DNA of 64,000 nucleotides from Apostichopus japonicus. Lineage: Eukaryota; Echinodermata; Holothuroidea; Aspidochirotida; Stichopodidae. The stretch is from positions 22,945,564 to 23,009,563 of the forward strand of contig NC_092571.1 of assembly GCF_037975245.1 (NCBI RefSeq), in the 5' to 3' direction. The stretch's first letter is position 1, and every line of letters starts with the position of its first letter. The notes beneath the pieces were generated by a model. The model worked only from the letters and a program-made list of their open reading frames with translations, made no database searches and was not told the origin of the DNA. This document shows positions 22,876-38,695 of this stretch, piece after piece. The position numbers and the translations under genes are program-made.

Positions 22876-24003
22876 TACGGAAGCGTAGAAGGGACATTGC
22901 ATTGACGAGTTACCAACTTGACAAAACGACAATTATCTGCAAATTGACGAGTTGACGAGATGGTAACGTGACAAAATTCAGAAAATTGACGTTTTGACGA
23001 GATAACGGATCTCGTCAATGCATCAATTTTTTGCAAATTGACGAGTTGCACACTTACTACCATCTCGACAAGATGACAAAATTCAGAAAATTGACGAGTT
23101 GACGAGATAACGGATCTCGTCAATGCAACAATTTTCTGCAAATTGACGAGTAGCACACTTACTACCATCTCGACAAGATGATAAAATTCAGAAAATTGAC
23201 GTTTTGACGAGATAACGGATCTCGTCAATGCAACAATTTTCTGCAAATTGACGAGTTGCACACTTACTACCATCTCGACAAGATGACAAAATTCAGAAAA
23301 TTGACGTTTTGACGAGATAACGGATCTCGTCAATGCAACAATTTTGACAAAATTCAATTTTCTGAATTTTGTCATCTTGTCGAGATGGTAGTAAGTGTGC
23401 AACTCTTCAATTTGCAGAAAATTGTTGCATTGACGAGATCCGTTATCTCGTCAAAACGTCAATTTTCTGAATTTTATCATCTTGTCGAGATGGTAGTAAG
23501 TGTGCTACTCGTCAATTTGCAGAAAATTGTTGCATTGACGAGATCCATTATCTCGTCAAAACGTCAATTTTCTGAATTTTGTCATCTTGTCGAGATGGTA
23601 GTAAGTGTGCAACTCGTCAATTTGCAGAAAATTGTTGCATTGACGAGATCCGTTATCTCGTCAACTCGTCAATTTTCTGAATTTTGTCATCTTGTCGAGA
23701 TGGTAGTAAGTGTGCAACTCGTCAATTTGCAGAAAATTGTTGCATTGACGAGATCCGTTATCTCGTCAAAACGTCAATTTTCTGAATTTTGTCATCTTGT
23801 CGAGATGGTAGTAAGTGTGCAACTCGTCAATTTGCAGAAAATTATTGCATTGACGAGATCCGTTATCTCGTCAACTCGTCAATTTTCTGAATTTTGTCAT
23901 CTTGTCGAGATGGTAGTAAGTGTGCTACTCGTCAATTTGCAGATAATTGTCGTTTTGTCAAGTTGGTAACTTGTCAATGCAATGTCCCTTCTACGCTTCC
24001 GTA
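22876..24003. mobile_element. 1.1-kb foldback element made of 105-bp tandem repeats
   Basis: Near-perfect inverted structure: outer ends TACGGAAGCGTAGAAGGG and its complement, then tandem 105-bp units in opposite orientation on the two arms (about four on the left, six on the right). In the right arm the GAGATGGTAG motif sits at 23382, 23487, 23592, 23697, 23802 and 23907. The arms meet near 23357. It is flanked by the direct repeat CATCGC (22870-22875 and 24004-24009). Copy B has the uninterrupted site near 41228. Long frames in both directions exist only because 105 is a multiple of three. Confidence 0.9.
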
Positions 24004-24315
24004 CATCGCACCTTTTGACTTCGGCAAGAGAATAAAAAAAAAAACAAACTTGTATACCTCCTTATCTTCAGAAGGAACACACGATGGACTTGAAACGCTG
24101 TATAGAATCAAGCATCGGGAATGTATTTGACTGTTAAAAAAAAAAACAGCGCTTACATAGTCAATAGCGCCTCTGTGGAATTGTCATATGACAATAAAAG
24201 AAAGAAAAAGACATTCAAGTCACTTAGACTAAATTCTAACAGTGCTTTGGAAAGATACGAATATGTAGAACAATAATGCCATTTCTTCGCTTCCGTAAAT
24301 ATAGAGATGGCTGAG

Positions 24316-24323
24316 TATAAATA
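24316..24323 (+). promoter_or_regulatory. TATA box of gene A
   Basis: TATAAATA lies 83 bp before the ATG, with an initiator-like CTCACTCAGT about 30 bp downstream. The same arrangement and spacing are kept in gene B (41538). Confidence 0.75.
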
Positions 24324-24398
24324 TCCTGTCATTCGTTTTGGAAAGCTCACTCAGTTCAGAAAATTTTTCTAATTAAGGATCGAATTTCACCAACGAAG

Positions 24399-24582
24399 AT
24401 GAAGTCGTTTTTGGCTGTTACTATCTTCTACATGTTCTACTTCATTCGAACCTCTGAAGCAGACAAATTTGCTAATCTTACACGAGCGGGCTATTCGGGG
24501 ACCATCGTGCTCTTTCCAGTTCCAAGGGAGAGAGTTGCGTGTAAACTTAACCGACTAAATGCATTACTTCCGGATCAAAAAG
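24399..24582 (+). CDS. Gene A exon 1: signal peptide and N-terminus of an unrecognised secreted protein
   Basis: Codes for residues 1-61 and the first base of codon 62. It opens with a basic-hydrophobic signal peptide (MKSFLAVTIFYMFYFI..., likely cleaved near residue 21, after SEA), so the product should enter the secretory pathway. An N-glycosylation site NLT lies at residues 26-28, followed by the conserved core YSGTIVLFPVPRERVA. The exon ends at a good donor (AAAAAG|GTAAGA), phase 1. The start is fixed by the TATA box 83 bp upstream and by the identical start in gene B, from which this exon differs at 9 of 61 residues. Cys48 is Ser in B. I do not recognise the family, so no function is proposed. 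The 1071-bp intron (24583-25653) is also duplicated in B. Confidence 0.85.
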
Positions 24583-25653
24583 GTAAGACATACCGCGAAC
24601 GACTTATGTATTAGAGATGAAAAGTTTGCTCTGATCTTCATTCTCGAGATTTTATTGTTAAATGTTCGCACGTCTATCTTGAAATGTCGTCTATGTCATA
24701 AATTTGCATTGCAATTTATAACAATGTTGACTTACATTTGTTCACGTGTTTTACTCCCGTGATTGTCGAGTCTGAAAGAAATTTAATATGACGCAGGAAG
24801 AAAGTGGTAGCCATAACTTCCATATATGTACATAAAGACAAACCGATTCACTCAAAACGAGTGGAAAGAAATATATGTACAGCAATAAACCATGATTTCC
24901 ACTTTTATTGACATCTTTACTTATTTTTAATTTGGTTTCCTCTCAATCTTTGTGTGCTGTGAGAAGGAATGGGGATAGGGTTAGAGTACTTGGGCCTATA
25001 TCAGGATGGTCTCAAGAGGCCTTAATTTCTCTCCATTCGCTCTTGACCTGTTCACGACTCATGGGCAATTCCTTTTACGGCTTTAATTAACTGTTGATAT
25101 AGCCAGAATGTCTATATGTTTATTCCTTCTTTGAAGTTACTTATGTTTATTTTTCACTTTCCTATCTTAATTCTCCTCCATCTCTACCAATATGTAAAGT
25201 TCACATAATTGTTCAGCTAGAATGTCCGAGTGAGTTATTTTGTTGCCACGGTAAGTTCCGGGACACATGTTGGTGAGATCAGAAACTTAGATTTCAGAAT
25301 AAATCATGATGGTTCTACGTCAAACTTCATAAAGATTGCAACTTGTTTAGGCCGTTATTTTAAAACTCCAATGTATTATATAGATGAATGCATGTATGTC
25401 TATTTGCTTCTCAAAGTGCGTGTGTGCGTGCTCACGGAGGGCGGTGGCTTTAGGGGGTTATGTTGTAAAGTAACTGATATGGAGTATAGCAGCGTACCAT
25501 GGGGATAAGTCTTAGCAAAGGTGGGCAAAATGCGACCCGTGGGCAAGTTTTCTGCACCCCGGCAGGAAGCCTTCAAAATCCCTATTAATGTGTATGCGAA
25601 TAAAAACATTAATAAGTTATCTTTTATAAACTTTCAATTTACCATTTTCAAAG

Positions 25654-26396
25654 GTTCTCTGAATTTACCTAACTACCCCATTTTGCCGGAGTTCCTTCAG
25701 CCGGACGAACACGTCGTTGGCATCTCCATTGGACACCTCTCGGCACAATCATTCATCGATACCTTACCCTGCGATGTTGCTGCAAAATACTCATTGAAAA
25801 CTCCCACAGTTCAATTCTTTGTGCCGTATTTGACCGGACCTGACCCTAATGATCTGCCCAATTTTAAGCTTGCTCTTAGCAGTTTTGTGTCAACTGAGAA
25901 GCCATTTCTTGACCCTAACATGGCAATACCCGCTTATCAAGTTGAAGAACTCATCATAAATGAATTCGGAGTGAGCATGAAAGACGGAGAAGACTATTTC
26001 ACTGCCTCGTGGAAAGAAGCTGCATCATGCCATATTGTTGATTACGTAATCATCGAAGACGTCAATGAATATCTTGATGAACTTATGTTTTCTCTTAACC
26101 ACGAATTGGACTTCTCTGCCTGTGAGTCATCTGATGTGCAGGAGGTGGACATGTGCATGGCACGTGAAGAGATGAGTAGCATTTTGTCGCGGAATAGGCT
26201 CAACGCGTGCGAGTATTGGACGCCAATTGAACCTTATACGAAATGCACTCTGGAGAAGTATACTCTGGAGTCTATTTCTGAAGGATTCAAAGAGGCAAGT
26301 CTGCTCTCGGAGGAAAACACATCTCCGATTGTATTTGAAATGCACACTCAAGCAGATTTTGCTGCAAATATTAAAGTACCTTGTATTGAATTCTAA
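25654..26396 (+). CDS. Gene A exon 2: main body of the unrecognised secreted protein
   Basis: Follows the acceptor TTTTCAAAG|G and restores the frame with exon 1 (codon 62, Gly), giving a 308-residue precursor ending in VPCIEF. There are no membrane segments after the signal peptide. Seven cysteines in this exon plus Cys48 make eight, suggesting four disulfides. Conserved blocks across A, B and the pseudogenes are TVQF(F/Y)(V/I)P, VSTEKPFL (residues 140-147), PNMA(I/V)P, the region around MKDGEDYFTASW, and NACEYW. Acidic residues dominate the C-terminal half. Identity with B in this exon is about 90% (24 of 246 residues differ by my count). An open frame extends upstream to 25521, but that part is intron by comparison with B. 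No known domain is evident; it could be a lineage-specific extracellular or structural protein. Confidence 0.85.
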
Positions 26397-26477
26397 CATT
26401 TTAAATCACTATAAAAATTGGTGGTGTGTAACAAACGAAGATGATTAGTTTAGTAACTCGAAACATTTCCCGTATAT

Positions 26478-26483
26478 CATAAA
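26478..26483 (+). promoter_or_regulatory. Probable poly(A) signal of gene A (variant)
   Basis: CATAAA lies at the position of a canonical AATAAA in gene B (43733-43738), about 80 bp after the stop. The first base of the hexamer is changed, so 3'-end formation here may be weaker or shifted. Confidence 0.45.
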
Positions 26484-27873
26484 TATGACTAAAACATATG
26501 CTTTTATTTATGTATCACTGTAGTATGAATCTAACCGGTAGATCGTGAACATTAAGAATTTATAGAGCTGAACACAAGCTCCAAAAATGTGTCAGTATTT
26601 TACTTAGTAATTCATGTTTAAGTCATGTGCAGTAGGTTTATCTAGGAAAATCTAGCCAGACTATTTGGGAATGCGCTGAAATTGGGACGAAGTTGGTTGG
26701 AACTAAAGTATCCATGGAATACTTTCATTATTGCTGCTTCCTTCGACCACATGGTAGCCTACCACCACACTAAGTAAATAGGAAACCTCTCCTAACCATC
26801 GATTAGCTAAAAAAGAAAAGAAAAAAGATCACACTCTGCGTAGCCTTGTTTAAAACTTTCAATAAGCTGGAAATCGACAGTTGTTTGGAAGGTATGTGCT
26901 ATGTCTTCAAGAGGGCATGTAGGATCTTACGTTTACTGTTGCTGTGACGATGAACTGACGATTTTAACTTCGAGTACTTTTCACCGGTATAATATTTTCG
27001 TTTTCGGTGGTGACTGATTTTATTCACACAAGAAAACTACATGATTAAAAGAAAGGGCACCTTTGGCGATAGAAAACCCAAATTTTTCTATTTCAGTTAA
27101 TGGGTTCTGGGTTTTTTGTCTTATAAATTCGGTGGCTTGGCGTTAATCGCTAAACAATCGCAATTTTTGCGATGAAACATTTAATGAACTTGCTACACGG
27201 TCGCAGCCGCCCCTGTCAAACAGCGAAGCTAAGGCACTAAACCATCTCCCGTAATATATTGTCTAGGACATATACAAAGTACAGGCAGTGATACGATCGC
27301 ATCTTTACAACTAAAGTATAGGTCATACAAGAAACACAATTGGTGTTCGATCTGGACTTTTTTTACGGGATGCAAACTTTTGGGGGCTTGCGCCCCTGGA
27401 ACGCAAACCTTTTTCTCTAGTAAAATTACTGTCAATATTCTTCAGTACCGACAATAGCCCGTATAGTATACACGTAAAGGCCTGGTCTATAGGTTAGACA
27501 ATATCTTTCCATGGACTTCAGTGTGGTGTTAGGCTACACACAATCTAGGGATGTCAGTAATGTAAATTCTATGGCAATAAACCAAGGCACAATGAATGCG
27601 AGCAATAGACCATTCATAAGTTGCGACGGACTGTGCAAGTAAGCTCCTATTCATAAATTGCTGTCACTCTTTCTTGTTGCTATGAAAGCCTATTGTTACG
27701 TGTTCGTAGACCCAACCCACGGCTGCCTAATTCACTTGCCCAATAAATTCATGTGGTCACTGGGCCGTGACGAATATTCAGTAGCAGCACAATTGACAGA
27801 GGATTTGTGCTGCAGGGTCAGACGCCGACTAGTTTTCTACTAACAAAGGATAAAATGCAGCATGTTCCTTAAC
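26484..27873. other. 3' flank of gene A within the duplication
   Basis: No gene recognised. Matches the 3' flank of gene B (43740-46017) up to about 27815. The block from about 27100 to 27460 holds several short palindromes but no clear element. Confidence 0.5.
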
Positions 27874-28210
27874 AAGAACATTTGGTATTGCTGTGGTGGG
27901 CTAAATTGAAAATATCACAAAGTATTACTGGTCTGTTGGGGTAAAAAAAGCTGGGCACTTCTTTATAGAAACCCATACGAACTGACTTTGACCTCAACGT
28001 GAACTCTATACCGTTCCACAGACATTGAACGAATGAAAGAAAATAACGAGGACGATTCCTTTGCAAAGATAAAAATTGTCTAGTTATCAATCTTAAACTA
28101 CTCATCTATTTCTTCAAAAAGACCATGCTCGGGAAACAGTTTCATTTCTGGATTTTTGTTTTGCTTTTTAAGAACATGTAAACCTAACAATAACTAAAGC
28201 ACCACATAAG
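27874..28210 (+). repeat. Segmental duplication copy A, block 2
   Basis: Collinear with 51312-51625. Shared sequence includes TTTGGTATTGCTGTGGTGGG and GACCTCAACGTGAACTCTAT. In copy B this block is separated from block 1 by about 5.3 kb of inserted sequence; here the gap is about 60 bp. Confidence 0.8.
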
Positions 28211-28840
28211 CCATATATAGAGAGTTTTTTCTCCGAGTTCACGAGTATTCCATTGTCGTGCTGCGACCCAATCCTTTGTCCAGAGTTGCACCGTAACCAC
28301 ATAACTACACCCCGTGTTCAGTGTGCATAGGAAGATTAAATTTAATAACAAATAGCAATACATACATAGCAATAACGAAGATGGCTTTGAAACACAAGTT
28401 CATTGCATGATGGAGTCGTACTCAGAGCTAGAAAACAGGTCAGAATGACTGGCTCTTTCCTAAAATTATTTTTCACAAAGATCTCTGTCATATAAGCTAA
28501 ACGATGATGTTTCGGGCTAGTGTCTCCTTTAAGGTCGCTGAGAATAATAGTGATGCTATAGTCCACCAAAATCTCATTTCAACGGAACTAAGAGATTTTG
28601 GTACAAAATGTTCAAAGGTTTGAAAATGATATAATGAAACATGACATAAAATTGAATTATGCGTAAATTTATGATTCAGCCAAATAATCGTAAACACATC
28701 ACAATCTCCTAGTCATGTTTATCCAGCATTACAGATGTGAAGATTATATGGATTGTTGAGATAGATCGGATGAAAATGCCCCCCCCCCCCAAAAAAAAAA
28801 ATGGAAAAGCTTAACAAACAATAAGCCATATCTGAAATAC
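28211..28840. other. Unassigned sequence
   Basis: No exon recognised. A C-run next to an A-run sits at about 28779-28800, just downstream (minus strand) of the laminin-G-like exon. Confidence 0.45.
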
Positions 28841-29040
28841 CGGTCCTGGATGCATATATCCTGTGGAAGTTCCCATCCGAGACATAAACGGTTGATACCA
28901 TCTTCATGGTACCCGAGCCCAACTGGTACTTGAACATGACATAGCCATCGATCACGGCTAGACCGATGATATCTGAGCCGCCGTTCCACATGATGAGACC
29001 GTTGTCTTCTTCCGTCTTGATCACCTCAAAGACGTTATTG
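28841..29040 (-). CDS. Exon of a host gene encoding part of a laminin-G-like domain
   Basis: On the minus strand the frame encodes a run matching the first half of a laminin-G domain: KTEEDNGLIMWNGG, IIGLAVIDGYVMFKYQLGSG, then DGNFHRIYASR. The pattern (hydrophobic strand, Asn-Gly-Leu-(Ile/Leu) turn, DG-(Y/R)-x-x-(F/L)-x-(Y/F)-x-LGSG, DG-x-(F/W)-H) is that of LamG modules in agrin, perlecan, laminin and neurexin-type proteins, which bind glycans or receptors outside the cell. Probable edges are an acceptor AAAG at about 29041 and a donor CCG|GTATTT at 28840; both are weak. The rest of the domain must lie in another exon, not identified. Together with 30021-30593 it suggests a minus-strand gene crossing this interval. 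Confidence 0.55.
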
Positions 29041-30020
29041 CTTTATGCTTTGGTCCTGCAAAATGAACACAGACAGTCTCTTCTCAGCCGGCAAATTTCC
29101 TAAAAGTTTGAACGTTAATGAGGTAGACGATAAAAGTAAAATGAAAACATGAACGGCTACTAAAACTGGATCAATACGGATACTTCAATCGTCGTCTTGA
29201 GCTAAGGTTTGTTGGTGTTTGCTGAAAAGGTTTATTTCTGGCTAATTCCCAGGTTTTTCTTTCAACAATTAGCTTTGTTCCAATTCTAAGTTTCCTAGTT
29301 TATTAAAGTGTTATATTTGTACCTTAATCTCTGATTTTTTAATTTTTTTTAAAATGTTTTCATTTGATATCAAACTTCATTTTCTCTACCTATTGAACTA
29401 CATTGTTAAATGAGATTTCAGGATGCAACAGTATCAACATAATCCCCTAAAGCTGGCCACACACTGCCCTAACTGAATGCGACCCTACTTGATTCTACCG
29501 TCATAACATGGCAAATTACAGAGAAACACAGGATATATTTTGTTTATGACCTAAAGATGCTCTCATACTACCATACTGCTATGCGCAAGGACGATGGCAA
29601 TATATGCAAGAAAACGAGTATCAAAAACTAGGTCAAAATGATTGAGTTATGAATTAAATTAAAAACCAACCAGCTATAAATATCCTATCATTCCTTATTA
29701 AAACAAAAAGACATTAGTTGAAACTTTGAGACAGATGACTCACACGTTTGTAATCTGATTGTTGTATTTGTATTGCTGATTCCCGGTTGATACCTTCCAT
29801 GACATTGTAGGGGTAGAGCCTTGGTCCATGGTGGTTGCCCGTCTAGGGGGTGCTGTGGTGGTCAATGGAGTGGAGGTGGGAAGCTTGTGATACTCTTTGA
29901 AGATTTGGGTTTGGTTTGGTCATCCATAGATGAAGTCATCATCTCTTGGATGATGATAATTTCATGGTGGTATCCTTGATCACGTCCGTCATTCTGGGTG
30001 TCATCGCCTCTTGCATAGTC
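29041..30020. other. Probable intronic sequence of the minus-strand host gene
   Basis: No exon recognised between the laminin-G-like exon and the acidic exon. Minus-strand reading of 29890-30020 continues codon patterns rich in Met, Thr and Asp, but with stops. Confidence 0.4.
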
Positions 30021-30337
30021 TTAGTCGAGGTCCATCGGTGTTTTGGCATCGGTCATCTCTGGGAATGAGTCATCGCCTGGCGTCATCTGATGACGTCGGT
30101 CCTCTCCGTCCGCTGGTGTTATTGGGGTACCTGCTGTCATGTCCCTCATCGGTGAAACCATGTCCGATACTTCCATCATCGCCTTGGTCTCTTCTCCATC
30201 ACCATCCTCCTCCAAATCTGTGGCCATGTCATGGTCTGTCATCATCTGCATACTTGCACCTGTTACCATGAAAACGGGTCCTGCCTTCACCATGTCCATG
30301 TCCCCATCTGTTGCTGTATCTGTTCCCATATCATCAT
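30021..30337 (-). CDS. Putative acidic Asp/Thr/Met-rich exon
   Basis: Minus strand, after a good acceptor (TCTCACAACAG) at 30338. The frame runs 105 codons to a stop at 30021-30023. It is strongly biased to Asp, Glu, Thr and Met, with repeated MTD/DMT-type motifs, and looks like a disordered acidic linker. The first codon is split: the preceding exon at 30469-30593 leaves one base, which joins this exon in the open frame, so the two are phase-compatible across a 131-bp intron. The real 3' edge may be an internal donor (a GTAACA or GTATCG), in which case the stop is not used. No domain is recognised; the link to the laminin-G-like exon rests on strand and proximity only. Confidence 0.4.
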
Positions 30338-30468
30338 CTGTTGTGAGACCAATGAAACAGAAATACAAACTTTATCAAATGTAACATAAACTATTTTGTA
30401 CAATAACAATCATGACTTTTAAACTTTTAACACCTGACGTATTTGTTTAGTCGATATTCTTGTCTTAC

Positions 30469-30593
30469 ATTTTTCTATGTTACCCGATGGTTTCCCATTT
30501 TTATGCTGTGCAAATCGTGGGTATGATCCATTCTCGACAATGGTGGCATCGGTTTCCAGCAGATGCGCACTATCTTTGAGTATTTTACAAGTC
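30469..30593 (-). CDS. Putative exon upstream of the acidic exon
   Basis: Minus strand, bounded by a pyrimidine-rich acceptor (TTTTTCTATGCCTGAG) at about 30594 and a good donor (AAAAAT|GTAAGA) at 30468. It encodes about 41 residues including CKILKDSAHLL, DATIVENGSYPRF and HKNGKPSGNIEK. No family recognised. The phase matches the exon at 30021-30337. It could be spurious, because both exons are short and no conserved domain supports them. Confidence 0.35.
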
Positions 30594-31055
30594 TCAGGCA
30601 TAGAAAAACATAACGAAGAAATAAGAATTTAATCAATCAGTTTCCTTCACGGTTCGCTCCAGCCATTTCAAAGAAATGAAATTCCAGAAACTTTTATAAT
30701 AAAGATTTTATGCAGCAACTTTGCAACTTCTTCATTATTAGAAATGAAAACTAGTCACTCTCTTAAAATGAACTACTATGTTTTTCAATATCGCAAACCT
30801 ACAAAAATAAAAACAATTGGAGCAGCAGAATAAACTACTTTTATAGGTATGCGACAACCAATAGTAACCTAACCCATAGTCGAAGTCAACAACCCCCGAC
30901 ACGCATCTATCTCCATCCTGTCCAAGTTCCCCTGGTATGTTAGGCCATACGGAAAATAACTGCTGATTTAATGTCAGTACGAATTAAAATTATTACTGGC
31001 ATTAATTATAATTATATATATATTCATTATAATTATATATATATATATTAATTAT
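30594..31055. other. Unassigned sequence ending in an AT-rich tract
   Basis: No exon recognised. 31010-31055 consists of ATTATAATTATATAT-type sequence. Confidence 0.45.
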
Positions 31056-31790
31056 AATTATAACCCCTGATAACCCATGATAACCTCTGATAACCCATGA
31101 TAACCTCTGATAACCACTGACAACCAGATATTCAGGTCTTGACACACTAATGGAACGTAAATTATTGCTCTTCCAATGGGGAAGGAAACTAGTTAATTCA
31201 GTATTCATAGTTTTGGTCACATGTCTTGTCTTGATATCTTGTCCTGTCTTGTCTTCTATCGTGTTGAAGTGTTTGGACAATTACATCAACATTGTCCTTT
31301 GCATCAACCTTAAAAATAAGCCCTGCAAAAAGCAATGCGTTATATTTGAGACCGAACCACTTTTTTCCTTTAATATAATGAAAAAAATACAAAACATATA
31401 TATGAAAGAAAAGAAGTTGCTGAAACTTGACCTGGATTTGAATTTGAAAAGTGATAAAGTGACCTGCCTACACACAACAACTACACCCTTGACAGTTCTG
31501 TTACTATACAAACCACTTTGGTCGGTAGTATGAAGAGCATGACCCTAGATCAGAATGTGCCCGAGTCAATTCTTCCCAAAGCAGTGATATCAAGAAGAGG
31601 TCGCTAGACCAGAATATATCTGCACCAATTTGCTATGTTCACCAAGGCATCAATCATTGTGTGGAGGCAGGCAGGTGTATCTGTCAAGCTTTGTGAAGTG
31701 TTATGACGTTTTTGAAGTTAGGAAATATGTTAGAAAGTCCACCACATATACAGTTTGATAATTAGACCAAAGAAAATCTAGTTTTAATTT
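31056..31790 (+). repeat. Segmental duplication copy A, block 3
   Basis: Collinear with 58088-58805. Shared sequence includes CAGATATTCAGGTCTTG, GTTAATTCAGTATTCATAG and TTAGAAAGTCCACCA. The block begins with a short minisatellite of CTGATAACC(C/T) units (31062-31126, about six units here against two in copy B). A 127-codon frame at 31150-31533 is not preserved in the other copy, so I do not call a gene. Confidence 0.8.
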
Positions 31791-32075
31791 GTTCTTGTCC
31801 TGTTTAAAATTGCAGCATGAAATAAAACACAAACAATATAGAGGGGGGGGGGGGACAATACAATATGTTACAACACATCTATCAAAAAATGTCTTCGAGT
31901 GCTAGCATATAGTTGTAAGTCCATTCGCATGTCTAACGTAACTAAGAAAAAAACATGAAATTATAGAATTAAAGCAAAATGCTGAATTTCAGTTTAAGTA
32001 TTAATACATTAATATCCTTGAAGCTTTGTTATCCGAAACAAAACTTCATACTTTTGCATAAACAGATTCCAGGCT

Positions 32076-32103
<28 letters not shown>
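31791..32103. other. Junction sequence ending in a (TA)n tract
   Basis: G-run at 31843-31853, then AT-rich sequence and a (TA)n tract at 32079-32105 that abuts the truncated 5' edge of the following LINE. Confidence 0.6.

Positions 32104-34912
<2,809 letters not shown>

Positions 34913-34962
<50 letters not shown>
34913..34962. repeat. (TA)n microsatellite
   Basis: Pure TA between the SINE fragment and the next LINE. Confidence 0.95.
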
Positions 34963-37667
<2,705 letters not shown>

Positions 37668-38195
37668 TATTTGTATATTTGTATATTTATTTCTTTCATC
37701 ACAATTTACAGTGTGACGGGAAGTCTCCTATAAAGCCTGTAAGGCTGAACAAAGTAGGAGACTCCCCAAAAAGAAAAAAGAAAGAAAAACTTAAGAATAG
37801 AAAAAGAAAAGTTAATAGTAGCATCTACAATGATGAAATAATCGAATTGACTCTACTTGAAATTAATAATGTTAATAAGCAATCCTAACAATCTTTATAA
37901 TGATCTTAATCACAAACACACACAAGAATAAATCCATCAATAGTGAGAAATAATTACAGTTTGGAGATTCCTTTTGAATACAGAATAAGAAGGCTTATTC
38001 TTAACATTATCCTGGAGATTATTCCACGTTTTTATAGCACGAATACGAGGGTTAAAAGAACTTAAAGTACTTTGTTGGGATAAAACATGGGCGTTATTAC
38101 AATGGCGTGTTTGATGGTTGTGGATTAGTCTATTACTATATATAAAATCTTTAAAAGCCTCGGGTAGCAATCCATTCCATGCTTTGTATGCAAAA
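37668..38195 (-). pseudogene. 3' end of a LINE inserted in the Penelope-like element
   Basis: The minus-strand frame 37937-38170 encodes a LINE-type C-terminus (NNAHVLSQQSTLSSFNPRIR, IKTWNNLQ, SVFKRNLQTV). The region below it is its 3' UTR, with AATAAATATACAAATA-type tail repeats at about 37668-37695. It is 5'-truncated at about 38190. It separates the Penelope GIY-YIG frame from that element's 3' tail. Confidence 0.7.
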
Positions 38196-38500
38196 CATCA
38201 GAAACGATTTGCCGTCCCAGATAAACCAAAACAATTCCTTTACAATTACGACGGAATCGGATTAAAATAATCCGACGCGGATTAAAATAATCCGAATTTC
38301 TAAAACTTCTGCTCAATTCAGCAGAAATCACTAAGTCGCTTTGCCTTTACAACCATGCCGACATCTTCTCTATAAAATAGTTTCAATTCCTGCTACTCCT
38401 TGTCACTTTCGGTGATCATGCACTGAAGAAGAGCTAGTTTTGCTCGAAAGCTCTGCAAAAACCAAACATTGGCTGTTTTACTTCCAATCACTTACCTAAT
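38196..38500 (+). mobile_element. 3' tail of the Penelope-like element
   Basis: Holds the CGGATTAAAATAATCCG segment shared with 8150-8200, then a structured motif at 38419-38457 described separately. A similar motif occupies the same position after the Penelope-like frame at 55641-56746, which supports assigning this stretch to the element. Confidence 0.6.
38419..38457 (+). ncRNA. Hammerhead-ribozyme-like motif
   Basis: Order of elements: TGCA (stem I), CTGAAGA, A, GAGC...GCTC (stem II), GAAA, GCTC with self-complementary AGCT, then TGCA closing stem I. CUGANGA and GAAA are the two conserved halves of the hammerhead core, and a very short stem III followed by UC is the minimal form reported for Penelope-like elements. 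One extra A between CUGAAGA and stem II departs from the canonical core, so activity is doubtful. Confidence 0.4.
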
Positions 38501-38575
38501 TCAATTATTGTATCTCACTCGAGATCCAGCCTTTCTCTAAATGCAGCATAGTTGTTTAACAGTTTTTCCGTTATT

Positions 38576-38577
<2 letters not shown>

Positions 38578-38644
<67 letters not shown>
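38578..38644. repeat. (TA)n microsatellite
   Basis: Pure TA tract, likely the tail of the inverted SINE fragment that follows. Confidence 0.95.
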
Positions 38645-38648
<4 letters not shown>

Positions 38649-38695
38649 GAAAATCGTAATGAGTTGGAAAATCAAGAACAGTGAAAAAACTTATG
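38645..38695 (-). mobile_element. 3' end of the second SINE family, inverted
   Basis: AATGAAAATCGTAATGAGTT and neighbouring bases are the reverse complement of 34870-34912. It ends at the start of duplication copy B. Confidence 0.6.

Larger units (their letters stand above)
21345..27815 (+). repeat. Segmental duplication copy A, block 1
   Basis: Collinear with 38697-46017. The match starts at ATTGATACCATGCAACGTTG (near 21350 and 38703), runs through gene A and its flanks, and ends at GCAGAGGATTTGTG-like sequence (27800 and 46005). Copy-specific differences include a foldback element at 22876-24003 here and a LINE fragment at 39900-40650 in copy B. Confidence 0.85.

Noticed and set aside
22875..23402. 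Minus-strand open frame of 175 codons with repeated LTRSVISSKRQFSEF blocks
   Set aside because: It lies in the foldback element; the 105-bp repeat is a multiple of three, so frames stay open by periodicity. No start context, splice sites or conservation.
23385..23969. Plus-strand open frame of 194 codons encoding similar repeats
   Set aside because: Mirror image of the frame on the other arm of the same palindrome; an artefact of 105-bp tandem repeats.
22876..24003. CRISPR-like array of regular repeats
   Set aside because: Units are contiguous 105-bp repeats in opposite orientation with no unique spacers, in a eukaryotic context.
25521..25653. Upstream extension of the gene A exon 2 frame to an ATG at 25521
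   Set aside because: It is intron: the aligned copy B is not open there, and both copies share acceptor TTTTCAAAG and a signal-peptide exon about 1 kb upstream.
30011..30271. Plus-strand frame rich in Pro, Ser and Leu
   Set aside because: Antisense shadow of the acidic minus-strand exon at 30021-30337, which has splice-site support.
31150..31533. 127-codon plus-strand frame in duplication block 3
   Set aside because: The aligned copy at 58088-58805 does not keep the frame, and no domain or signal is evident.
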